From the NCBI GenBank assembly GCA_900551235.1, contig URUU01000066.1, positions 1-6,810 of the forward strand: DNA of 6,810 bases. Direction: 5' to 3'. Below are positions 1 to 6,588 of the stretch, piece after piece. A program made the position numbers and the translations under genes. The stretch comes from an uncultured Lachnospiraceae bacterium. Its GTDB lineage: Bacteria; Bacillota; Clostridia; Lachnospirales; Lachnospiraceae. Each line of letters begins with the position of its first letter. Positions within the stretch are counted from its first letter, which is position 1. The notes under the pieces are model-generated. The model was not told the origin of the DNA and ran no database searches. It was given only the letters and a program-made list of their open reading frames with translations.

Positions 1-104
1 AGATTTTCTTTCTGAAGGTTCTGGCGTTCTGATTCATGCTGCTTCTATTCTGTTTTCGGATTCCTTTGCACCTGTCCACATCCTCCGTAAATTTTTATTT
101 AACC
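1..104. other. Region beyond the terminator, no gene assigned
   Basis: On the minus strand a clear GGAGG (86-82) follows the terminator, but no start codon sits at normal spacing. An immediately adjacent ATG (81-79) gives 15 codons (MWTGAKESENRIEAA) that end at TGA overlapping a second ATG (37-35). That second frame (MNQNARTFRKKI) stays open to the window edge. This could be the beginning of a further minus-strand gene, but too little is visible to identify it. Confidence 0.2.
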
Positions 105-142
105 AAAAAACTGCCGCAAAGTCTTTTCTGACTCTGCGACAG
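105..142 (-). terminator. Intrinsic terminator of the large secreted hydrolase
   Basis: On the minus strand CTGTCGCAGAGTC (142-130) pairs with GACTTTGCGGCAG (123-111) over 13 positions, two of them G-U wobbles. The loop is AGAAAA, and six T residues follow (110-105). It begins 12 bp past the TAG stop of the hydrolase. It is a textbook Rho-independent terminator. Confidence 0.9.
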
Positions 143-154
143 TTCTGTCTGAAG

Positions 155-3100
155 CTATTTTGTTATTTTTACGCCTGCTTTCTGTCCTTTTCCTTTCAAC
201 AGTCGTTTGTAAGCGGAAAGTTTCTTCTTCGGTACTTTGATTTTGCATTTTGCATGGATACCCTTGAATGCTTTCTTTCCTGCTTTTTTCAGTTTTGCAG
301 ATTTGATCGTGATCTTCTTCAGACTCTTATCTCCACTAAATGCATTTGCTCCAATCTTGGTCACGTTCTTGCCGACCGTAACCTGTTTCAGTTTTTTGTT
401 GTTCTTAAATGCATTCCTGGAAATTTCCGTTACCTTGAAAGAAACTCCGTCTACTTTTACGGCTGCCGGTACTGTAAATTTCTTTTCATTTTTACTTGTC
501 AGTTTTAGCAGCGTAACCGTTCCGTTCTTTGCATCAGATTTTGTTACTTTGTAGATTGCTTTTCCGACGGTCTTCGTAGTTCCAACTGCAGGTATTTTCG
601 CAGCCGGTGTTTCTGTAGCCGGTGTTTCTGGCTGCCGGATCTGTCCTCCGGATACTTTTTCAAGTTTTGTTTCTGCAGCTTTCAATGCTTTCAGTACCAT
701 TTCCAGTTCCTCTTTTGTTGCACCTGCTTTTTCTGCAACAGCCCTGGCATCTGTCAGTGCTTTCTGATAAGCATCCCAGGTTTCTTTTGTATAATCACTC
801 TGCTTTTTGCTGTCTGCTGCTTTGATCGCAGTTTTTACCTGATCCAGCACCTCCGCCTGTTCATCCGGTTTGGAATCTTTAATATTCACTGTTACTTTGC
901 ATACTGCGGTCCTGTTTCCATCTTCTGTTGTTACTGTGATGTCTGCGGTTCCGTTTGCTACTGCTGTTACAAGTCCGTCAGAAGTAACGGTTGCTACTGC
1001 TTTATTGCCTGTTGTATATGTTACATTTTTATTTGTTGCGGTTGATGGTTCCACCGTTGCGGTAAGCTGCACGGTCTGTCTCTTTTCCGTCAGTGTTGCT
1101 TCGGTCTTATTCAGTTTGACACTGCTTACTGCAACAACGGATGATCCCCTGATCACATCTGCCAGCTTAAATTTCGCCTGTTTGATGTAGCAGAGGTCTG
1201 TCTTGACATTGTAGCCACTGCCATCCGTTCCTTTCCAGCTCTGAGAAAATGCTTTATCCCAGTGTCCGTAGGAGTCCATGACAAACGTTCCATCCGGTAA
1301 GACAACCATTCCGGTATATCCGGTATCACCGGAATAGCGATTGTTTGCCCAGTCCTCACAGAGCAGAATATGGCACTGACCTTCATTTTGTTCCATCAGA
1401 TCCTCGTAAGTTCCTACCCAGGCAACCCAGTCACCTGCCATCCAGTCATTTGCACCGTCAAACTGGTTATTTTTATTCAGGTCATACTGAATTTCACGGA
1501 AAGTGATCACCAGTTTGCCGCTGACCGGGTCATACAGTGCTTTGTGGCGCTCTCCTGCAAGAGATCCTGGCAGATCCATCGGCTCAGACCATGTTTCTCC
1601 TTCATCATCAGAATAGATCAGGGTAGATGGATTGTTATGAGACTGGCTTCTTGCCAGTCCAACGATCCGTTCTCCATCCGGTGAACGGAACATTCCTATC
1701 TCACACATCTGATAGGTGCTTTCGATTGCGCGGTATTCACTCAGATATTTTTCCGGCTCGGACCACTGTTCATTGCCGTTTTCATCAAAAGTCAGATACG
1801 TTTTATAATTGACATAATCTGCATCATGATATACACCCATCCATTTCTGGATATCATTGCCATTTGCATCCTTTAACTGTACAAGACTTGCCATGGCAAC
1901 GATGGTATAGTTTGTACTTCCATCTTTCTTTTTTTCATGCCAGTTTTTGTATTCCGTCCAAGTCTTTCCACCGTCATCTGAATAAGAAGTATTCCAGCCG
2001 CCGATATGACCATTCGCATCTGTCTCACCATTTCCCCAGTTTGGCAGACCGGTGATCAGCATCAGCCTTGTCTTTCCATTCGCCAGATGAAGCTTGTAAA
2101 TCGTCGGTGTTTCCAGTGATTTTGACCAGGAGGACGGGATATCTGTTTTTTCTGTCCAGGTTTCTCCTGCATCTTCACTGACCTGCATGACCAGTTTACC
2201 ATGTCCATGTCCGACTGGATAAACGGTGAGCAGCGTACGGCTGTCATCCAGCATGACCATATCCGGCTGGCCAAGATAACGCCTTCCTTTTGCATTGGTT
2301 TCATCCTTATCAATGTCGGACAGTTTGGATGCATCCAACTGAACTACCGGAACGGTATTGTGGATGGTAATCTCTTTGGTTACACGTATTTCCACTGTTT
2401 CTTCATATCCGCCTGCTTCATTTTTTACAATGATCTGTGTATTGCCGCGTTTCTTCGCCTGTACGGTTCCATCCGTGTTTACTGATGCAATCTCCGGATT
2501 TTTGGAAGTATAAGTAATCGTTCTGTCTTCCAGGTCACTGATCAGATTTGTTGCGATCTGCCAGTTCTCACCAACTTTCAGTTCCTTTTTCGTCTCGGAG
2601 ATATTCAGGCCTTTCCCCATCATGCTTCCCTGAATTTCATTTGCAGTAAGCACACGTTTATAAATCTTCAGTTCATCAATCTTACCTTCAAATCCGCTTC
2701 CCCCAATGATATCAGCCGGACAAGGGAACGCATTGGTCTTTGTCCAGGCATTGGTCTGCACCAGTGTTCCATTTACATAGAGAGACAGACCATTGGTTTT
2801 GTCCTGTGTCCATGCCATATGTACCCAGGTTTCTGCCGGAAGTGTATAATTAAAGGTCAGAATATCTCCTGCTCCGGTTCCCACATGCACGCCTGCTTTT
2901 AAATTTGAAGAGGAAATACCCACATCAAAGGAATATTTCTGATCACTGCTCATCAGAACAGAACTTCTGTCAGAAACTGCTTTGCTGCATACCCAGTAGC
3001 TGACTGTCCATGCATTCTCGGATACCGATGCTCCGGAAACGTTTGCCCCAATTGCTGTTTTGGCTGTTTCCAGCGCAGATCCTGCTTTACCGGTACTGAT

Positions 3101-5752
3101 CGTTCCATCTGCAATCACTGCATTTCTGGTTCCCCATTCATCTTTGATCTGCTTGTCGTTTACCTGGTCGAATGAATAATAAGATATTTTATCTGTTCCT
3201 TCTACCTCTTCCAGCTTCACCAAAACCCTGATCGTTGCCTTTTTGGATGCATCTGTCTTAGATGTTACCGTAACGTTTGCCACACCAAGTCTTACAGCGG
3301 TAAGAACACCCTTTGCAGAAACAGAAACAACGCTTTTATCGTCCGATGTATATGTTACCGCTGTGTTCAATACATTTTCTGGTGTAAATACCGGTGTCAA
3401 CTGTCTGGTCCCACCAAGGGAAAGTTCCAGTTCACTTCCTTCTTTTAATGTAAGACTTTCTATTTTATCGGTTCCGGCTGCTTTTTTTGCCACATATTTT
3501 TCGGTAATAGTCGCTACACCTTGTTTGAAAGCTGTCATTTCTGATGAAAGTTTTGTTCTCTCATCTGCTGTCAGATATCTTCTGCCTGTTGCTGCTGTTG
3601 TCGTAATGCCTGCATACAGTGTGTCAATCTCTGCTGCCAGAGATGGTACTTCCCGTTCCATCAGCCGGAGTTTATTGACATCCCTTACACCTTCTGCCAT
3701 ACGCTCCAGGCGTACCGAACTTTTCACTTCCTTTTCCGACGCATCTTTTGGGGATGGATAGATCAGGAAACAGTCGCCCGGTTCAAATGCATTGTGTGTC
3801 GCATCTTCCAGTGGATTTTCTACCCATGCATCGTATGCCCAGCGCAGAAATCCTGCGGTGTCAGACTTTCCTGCATTGATGATCGACCAGTAGCTTTCTG
3901 CCGGCATGCTTAAAGAGAAGTTACCAGGGATGTGCTCTGTACAGGAATAAAGCGTTGTACGAAGTCCCTTGCTTTCCCTTTCTTCCAACAGTACTGCAAA
4001 TTCATCCGGATGTGCTGCTGCCGCTGTATCTCCGACATTCAGATCTGTCACACGCATTGCCAGATCTTTTTTATTGACAAAATTGTCCATGGCTCCAGCT
4101 GTTTTTAACGTCTGTCCGTGAAGATTCGTTACCGAATCAATCAGATCAAACGCTGCGGTTGAAAATCCCCGTTCATCAATACCGATATAAGCATCCTCAA
4201 ACCAGCCTTTTGTTTCCAGATGCGCGATCAGATCTGTCAGGAAATTTCTCCACACCGCCTGATAACGTGCATTTCCTGCTGTGAATGATTCGTATTTTAA
4301 CCTTCCATTTTCCCAGTACGCAAAAGAATTGTGCCATGGTGCAATGCTGTACAAGACGATTTTATCACCAATTCCCAGTTCTTTGTTAAAACTTACCCAT
4401 TTGTCAAAATCCGTATAATCATAGGAAAAGCTGCCATCTGCATTTTTCGTCCATTTTACCATGGATGGATAATGTACCTCATTTTTACTGTAAGTCTGTC
4501 CGTTCCATGCTTCCTCTACGATCGAAGTGGTGATCGCATGTCCGCCTGCTTCTTTGTATTTCTCCATGATCGGTTTGAGGGTTTTCAGGTGTTCCTCAGA
4601 AAACGGTGTAACTCCATAATATTCCGCACTGGAATACGGATACTGCCACAGTTCAATATCAAAACTGTTTTCAAATTCAGATGCATCCGGAAGTACGGCA
4701 TCCTGCACTTTCACTGTATAAGTAAAGGTCAGCGGTGTTGTGATGCCATCTGCGGCCGCACTGAGTGTACCTGTATAAGTTCCTGCTTTTGCATCCTTCG
4801 GAATATCAAACGTTACCCATACAGGCTGGAGCTGATTCCATGCAACATCTACCGGATCATTTCCATAAAGAATATCCGAGGATTCACTGCGATTGTTTCC
4901 ATCATCTGCCGGAACTGCACGGTTCTTATCTCCATATCCAAGATAAGTTCCATTGTAAGCTTTTGTTGCTTTTACAAATACCGGCTTTACATGATCTGCG
5001 GATATGGTTTCACTTCCATTTGTAAGTGCACTTGCAGTTACTTTAACATTTTTCAGACTGCAGTTTTTAGAATACAGTACCAGTTCGCTGATCGCTTTGT
5101 CATTTTTCCATGCTGTCACTTCTGCTGTTTTCACATTTTCTTTTGAAACCGTCGCATACTGATCCTGCGTGTACTGATAGTTGGTGTCTTTGATCGTACC
5201 TCCCAGATCCGGTGTACCGGTATAAGGCTGATGTGTTACTTTTGCATAAGAAATCTGATTTACGATCTTTGATCCTGATTTGTCGTTTAATGTAACTGCC
5301 TTGAGTGTGTGTTTTCCTTCGGAAAGTCCGGAAACCTGATAAACACTCTGTGCAGCCGATCTGGATGCCTGATACAGATCCACCGTCTTATCATTTGCTC
5401 CGTCCACGGTATATAAAACTTTTCCATGTACCGGACCTTTGATCGCATAGATCTCAACGGCATTGCCGTTAAACGTCAGTTCATAGTAACACTGCTGTGC
5501 GTTTGCGTCGGATGTTCCCAGATCAATGTACGCTTCACTGGCATTATTGACTGTCCAGGTTTTTCCTTCATATGCAGTATATTTGAAATAATTCATCTGC
5601 GTATCATCTGTAACGTTTACTTTTACTTCTGTCACTTCGTTGGCTGTGCCCTGATCTGCTGCCCGGATCGTCCTCATCGTAAATGGACAGATCAGCAGCA
5701 CTGTCAGAACCAGCCATACAATGACCTTCCCTTTTCTTGCCTTTGTTTTCAT
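155..5752 (-). CDS. Secreted multi-module glycoside hydrolase: GH123/DUF4091-like plus BNR/sialidase-like domains
   Basis: This 1865-residue exported enzyme probably removes sugars from host glycans outside the cell. Modules by residue: signal peptide 1-32 (basic KTKARKGK, hydrophobic core, likely cleavage near AA31-32); galactose-binding-like beta-sandwich about 45-175; GH123-type N-terminal sandwich about 185-350; DUF4091/GH123-like barrel about 360-740 with IGIDERG (D526-E527 as candidate catalytic pair), FLRWAYDAW at 635 and GDCFLIYP at 659; Big_2 about 763-847; LamG-like lectin about 853-1040; Big_2 about 1047-1126; sialidase-like propeller about 1135-1535 with Asp-boxes at 1192, 1258 and 1381; Big_2 about 1541-1625; FIVAR about 1630-1700; ETPA-repeat linker; Lys-rich BspA-like LRR tail 1723-1865. 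No LPXTG motif is present. The start is ATG 5752, with AAGGAG 7 nt upstream. The gene is monocistronic, with its own promoter and terminator. Domain names come from motif recognition, not a search; substrates are inferred. The modular architecture is firmer than the exact activities, and either catalytic module could be inactive or have another specificity. Confidence 0.9.
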   Translation of the reverse strand: MKTKARKGKVIVWLVLTVLLICPFTMRTIRAADQGTANEVTEVKVNVTDDTQMNYFKYTAYEGKTWTVNNASEAYIDLGTSDANAQQCYYELTFNGNAVEIYAIKGPVHGKVLYTVDGANDKTVDLYQASRSAAQSVYQVSGLSEGKHTLKAVTLNDKSGSKIVNQISYAKVTHQPYTGTPDLGGTIKDTNYQYTQDQYATVSKENVKTAEVTAWKNDKAISELVLYSKNCSLKNVKVTASALTNGSETISADHVKPVFVKATKAYNGTYLGYGDKNRAVPADDGNNRSESSDILYGNDPVDVAWNQLQPVWVTFDIPKDAKAGTYTGTLSAAADGITTPLTFTYTVKVQDAVLPDASEFENSFDIELWQYPYSSAEYYGVTPFSEEHLKTLKPIMEKYKEAGGHAITTSIVEEAWNGQTYSKNEVHYPSMVKWTKNADGSFSYDYTDFDKWVSFNKELGIGDKIVLYSIAPWHNSFAYWENGRLKYESFTAGNARYQAVWRNFLTDLIAHLETKGWFEDAYIGIDERGFSTAAFDLIDSVTNLHGQTLKTAGAMDNFVNKKDLAMRVTDLNVGDTAAAAHPDEFAVLLEERESKGLRTTLYSCTEHIPGNFSLSMPAESYWSIINAGKSDTAGFLRWAYDAWVENPLEDATHNAFEPGDCFLIYPSPKDASEKEVKSSVRLERMAEGVRDVNKLRLMEREVPSLAAEIDTLYAGITTTAATGRRYLTADERTKLSSEMTAFKQGVATITEKYVAKKAAGTDKIESLTLKEGSELELSLGGTRQLTPVFTPENVLNTAVTYTSDDKSVVSVSAKGVLTAVRLGVANVTVTSKTDASKKATIRVLVKLEEVEGTDKISYYSFDQVNDKQIKDEWGTRNAVIADGTISTGKAGSALETAKTAIGANVSGASVSENAWTVSYWVCSKAVSDRSSVLMSSDQKYSFDVGISSSNLKAGVHVGTGAGDILTFNYTLPAETWVHMAWTQDKTNGLSLYVNGTLVQTNAWTKTNAFPCPADIIGGSGFEGKIDELKIYKRVLTANEIQGSMMGKGLNISETKKELKVGENWQIATNLISDLEDRTITYTSKNPEIASVNTDGTVQAKKRGNTQIIVKNEAGGYEETVEIRVTKEITIHNTVPVVQLDASKLSDIDKDETNAKGRRYLGQPDMVMLDDSRTLLTVYPVGHGHGKLVMQVSEDAGETWTEKTDIPSSWSKSLETPTIYKLHLANGKTRLMLITGLPNWGNGETDANGHIGGWNTSYSDDGGKTWTEYKNWHEKKKDGSTNYTIVAMASLVQLKDANGNDIQKWMGVYHDADYVNYKTYLTFDENGNEQWSEPEKYLSEYRAIESTYQMCEIGMFRSPDGERIVGLARSQSHNNPSTLIYSDDEGETWSEPMDLPGSLAGERHKALYDPVSGKLVITFREIQYDLNKNNQFDGANDWMAGDWVAWVGTYEDLMEQNEGQCHILLCEDWANNRYSGDTGYTGMVVLPDGTFVMDSYGHWDKAFSQSWKGTDGSGYNVKTDLCYIKQAKFKLADVIRGSSVVAVSSVKLNKTEATLTEKRQTVQLTATVEPSTATNKNVTYTTGNKAVATVTSDGLVTAVANGTADITVTTEDGNRTAVCKVTVNIKDSKPDEQAEVLDQVKTAIKAADSKKQSDYTKETWDAYQKALTDARAVAEKAGATKEELEMVLKALKAAETKLEKVSGGQIRQPETPATETPAAKIPAVGTTKTVGKAIYKVTKSDAKNGTVTLLKLTSKNEKKFTVPAAVKVDGVSFKVTEISRNAFKNNKKLKQVTVGKNVTKIGANAFSGDKSLKKITIKSAKLKKAGKKAFKGIHAKCKIKVPKKKLSAYKRLLKGKGQKAGVKITK
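602..631 (-). repeat. Two tandem 15-bp repeats coding the ETPAT linker
   Basis: AGCCGGTGTTTCTG occurs twice in tandem (602-616 and 617-631, 14 of 15 bases identical). On the minus strand it encodes two ETPA(T) units of the Pro/Thr linker between the FIVAR segment and the C-terminal tail. Such a repeat could vary in copy number between strains without a frameshift. Confidence 0.8.
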
Positions 5753-5841
5753 TACTTTTCTCCTTTTTCTTCTTCAATTCTTCCCCATTTTCGAGCATTT
5801 TTGGCTGTTTTTCTATATTTTTGTTTTATCCCACCTTTCAT
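5752..5841 (-). other. Possible 29-residue leader ORF overlapping the hydrolase start codon
   Basis: ATG 5841-5839 opens 29 codons (MKGGIKQKYRKTAKNARK then WGRIEEEKGEK) and stops at TAA 5754-5752, sharing one base with the hydrolase ATG (TAATG), an arrangement typical of translational coupling. An AGAGG/AGGAA purine stretch lies directly before the ATG, closer than usual spacing. The reading frame runs over the hydrolase ribosome binding site. Purine-rich leaders stay open by chance, and the Lys/Glu-rich composition is what such DNA encodes anyway, so this is weakly supported. Confidence 0.2.
5760..5765 (-). promoter_or_regulatory. Ribosome binding site of the large secreted hydrolase
   Basis: AAGGAG lies 7 nt upstream of ATG 5752-5750. 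It fixes that ATG as the start, in agreement with the signal peptide that begins there. Confidence 0.85.
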
Positions 5842-5872
5842 TTCCTCTGTTTTACACAAATATTTTTTGGTA

Positions 5873-5901
5873 AGGATAGCACATTTTGGCTATATTGTAA
5901 A
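5873..5901 (-). promoter_or_regulatory. Candidate sigma-A promoter of the large secreted hydrolase
   Basis: On the minus strand, TTTACA (5901-5896, 5 of 6 to consensus) is followed after exactly 17 nt by TATCCT (5878-5873, 4 of 6). Transcription would start near 5866 and give a leader of about 115 nt. The surrounding DNA is AT-rich, as expected for a promoter. It is the best match I found between the cotJC terminator and the start codon. Confidence 0.5.
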
Positions 5902-5936
5902 TAGTTTTGTTAATAAAATTTCTACACTCCGTTTCG

Positions 5937-5966
5937 GCCGGTGCTAAACATGTGCCACCGGCACAT
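5937..5966. promoter_or_regulatory. Overlapping palindromes upstream of the large gene's promoter
   Basis: Two mutually exclusive perfect 7-bp inverted repeats overlap here. GCCGGTG at 5937-5943 pairs with CACCGGC at 5956-5962 (12-nt loop), and ATGTGCC at 5950-5956 pairs with GGCACAT at 5960-5966 (3-nt loop). No T-run follows on either strand, so neither looks like a terminator. The position, about 35 to 70 bp upstream of the candidate -35 box, would suit an activator or other regulator binding site for the glycan-hydrolase gene. The regulator is unknown. Confidence 0.35.
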
Positions 5967-5969
5967 AAC

Positions 5970-5995
5970 ATCCCAGTATTCGCATATCGTGGGAT
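5970..5995. repeat. Inverted repeat ATCCCA/TGGGAT
   Basis: ATCCCA at 5970-5975 pairs with TGGGAT at 5990-5995 across 14 nt, which can add two more A-T pairs. It sits between the cotJC terminator and the palindromes at 5937-5966. It is short enough to be coincidental. It could belong to the same regulatory region or be a back-up processing hairpin for cotJC read-through. Confidence 0.3.
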
Positions 5996-6004
5996 TATCA
6001 TAAT

Positions 6005-6053
6005 AATACAAAACAGCTCCTATTATCCATATCAAAGATAATAGAAGCTATTT
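6005..6053 (-). terminator. Intrinsic terminator after cotJC
   Basis: Arms 6015-6027 and 6037-6049 pair at 12 of 13 positions (AGCTcCTATTATC against its complement) around a 9-nt loop. On the minus strand the stem is followed by GTTTTGTATT. The arms also pair at 6011-6013 with 6051-6053 after one mismatch. The stem is AT-rich, so termination may be incomplete. It lies about 60 bp past the cotJC stop, which fits as its transcript end. Flanking A and T runs make it potentially bidirectional. Confidence 0.7.
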
Positions 6054-6108
6054 CATCCGACTTTATGCAAAACTATTGTTTCTCATGCACCACGCATATT
6101 CATAGTAT

Positions 6109-6567
6109 CTATCGGCTCTCCATACATCCTCCCTGTAATGGCGGACACTTCACACGTTTGTCAAAACTAGGATTGTAGGCATAGAAATTCTTTGAATCTA
6201 ATTCATCCTGTAAAATGCGAAGTGCTTCACCAAATCTCTGAAAATGTACGATTTCCCTTGCTCTTAAGAACCGGATTGGATCTATAACATCCGGATCTTT
6301 TACCATACGCAGAATGTTATCGTAAGTACTGCGTGCTTTTTGTTCTGCTGCCATATCTTCATACAGATCTGTTATGGCATCCCCTTTTGACTGAAATTCA
6401 CAGGCGTTAAATGGAATTCCGCCTGCGGCCTGCGGCCAGATTCCAACGGTATGATCTACATAGTATGGTGCAAGACCGGCTTTCTCAATTTCTTCTACAG
6501 AAAGTCCACGGGTAAGCTGGTGTACAATGGTTGATACCATTTCCAGATGAGCCAGTTCTTCTGTTCC
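6109..6567 (-). pseudogene. cotJC: CotJC-type manganese catalase, 5'-truncated (3' half only)
   Basis: CotJC is a spore-coat-associated member of the manganese catalase family, made in the mother cell and normally encoded after cotJA and cotJB. Homology starts at GGA 6567-6565 (GTEELAHLEM) and runs to TAG 6111-6109 with no frameshift. The next in-frame codons upstream are GAC, CGT and CAA, then a TGA stop at 6579-6577, so the reading frame is closed there. The first in-frame ATG is 6540, which has no convincing ribosome binding site and opens 143 codons. Of the family's manganese ligands, those in ELAH, AAEQKAR (E66 counted from ATG 6540) and REIVHF (H99) are present; the last two are 33 residues apart, as in known Mn catalases. 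The N-terminal roughly 60 residues, including the first Glu ligand, are absent. Alone the fragment should be inactive. It could be the downstream exon-like half of a gene split by a prophage rather than a dead relic. An intrinsic terminator follows at 6015-6049. Confidence 0.85.
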
Positions 6568-6588
6568 GTCACGTTGTCATTTTGTCTA
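6565..6588. other. Junction between lysin gene and cotJC 3' half; candidate prophage attachment site (attL/attR)
   Basis: The lysin stop (6588-6586) and the first CotJC-like codon (6567-6565) are separated by 18 bp that belong recognisably to neither gene. CotJC homology is lost between the GTEE codons and the preceding Asp-Ile/Val expected in the family; here the codons read Q-R-D-G. The position, inside a conserved sporulation gene, matches the known habit of serine-recombinase prophages and skin-like elements. The core cannot be defined because the partner end lies outside the window. A weak inverted repeat, GTTGT (6600-6596) and ACAAC (6578-6574), flanks part of it. Confidence 0.4.

Noticed and set aside
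3243..3761. 172-codon open frame on the plus strand
   Set aside because: It is antisense to the hydrolase between the first Big_2 domain and the barrel end. Its Ser/Val/Thr-rich sequence mirrors the codons of the real gene, and it has no recognisable motif.
4331..5146. 271-codon open frame on the plus strand
   Set aside because: It lies wholly antisense to the GH123-like part of the large hydrolase. Its product is rich in Cys, Phe and Ile with no coherent domain, and there is no ribosome binding site context. It is a shadow of the minus-strand coding sequence.
155..5752. The three Big_2 domains as a DNA repeat or recombination product
   Set aside because: They share only the usual family pattern (YTS or YTT, G-V/L-V-T-A, ITV) and are clearly diverged in sequence. 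They are ordinary spacer modules, not recent duplications.
5604..5798. 64-codon minus-strand frame beginning MLENGEELKKKK
   Set aside because: It overlaps the signal peptide of the hydrolase in another frame and has a poor start context. Its Lys/Glu run reflects the purine-rich leader only.
5426..5947. 173-codon plus-strand frame with hydrophobic stretches resembling membrane segments
   Set aside because: The Phe/Cys-rich hydrophobic runs come from reading the purine-rich leader and the signal-peptide codons in antisense. It crosses the promoter and start of the real gene and has no start-site support.
5937..5966. Second transcription terminator for cotJC
   Set aside because: The stems are GC-rich, but neither is followed by a T-run on the minus strand. 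A better terminator already lies upstream of it at 6015-6049.
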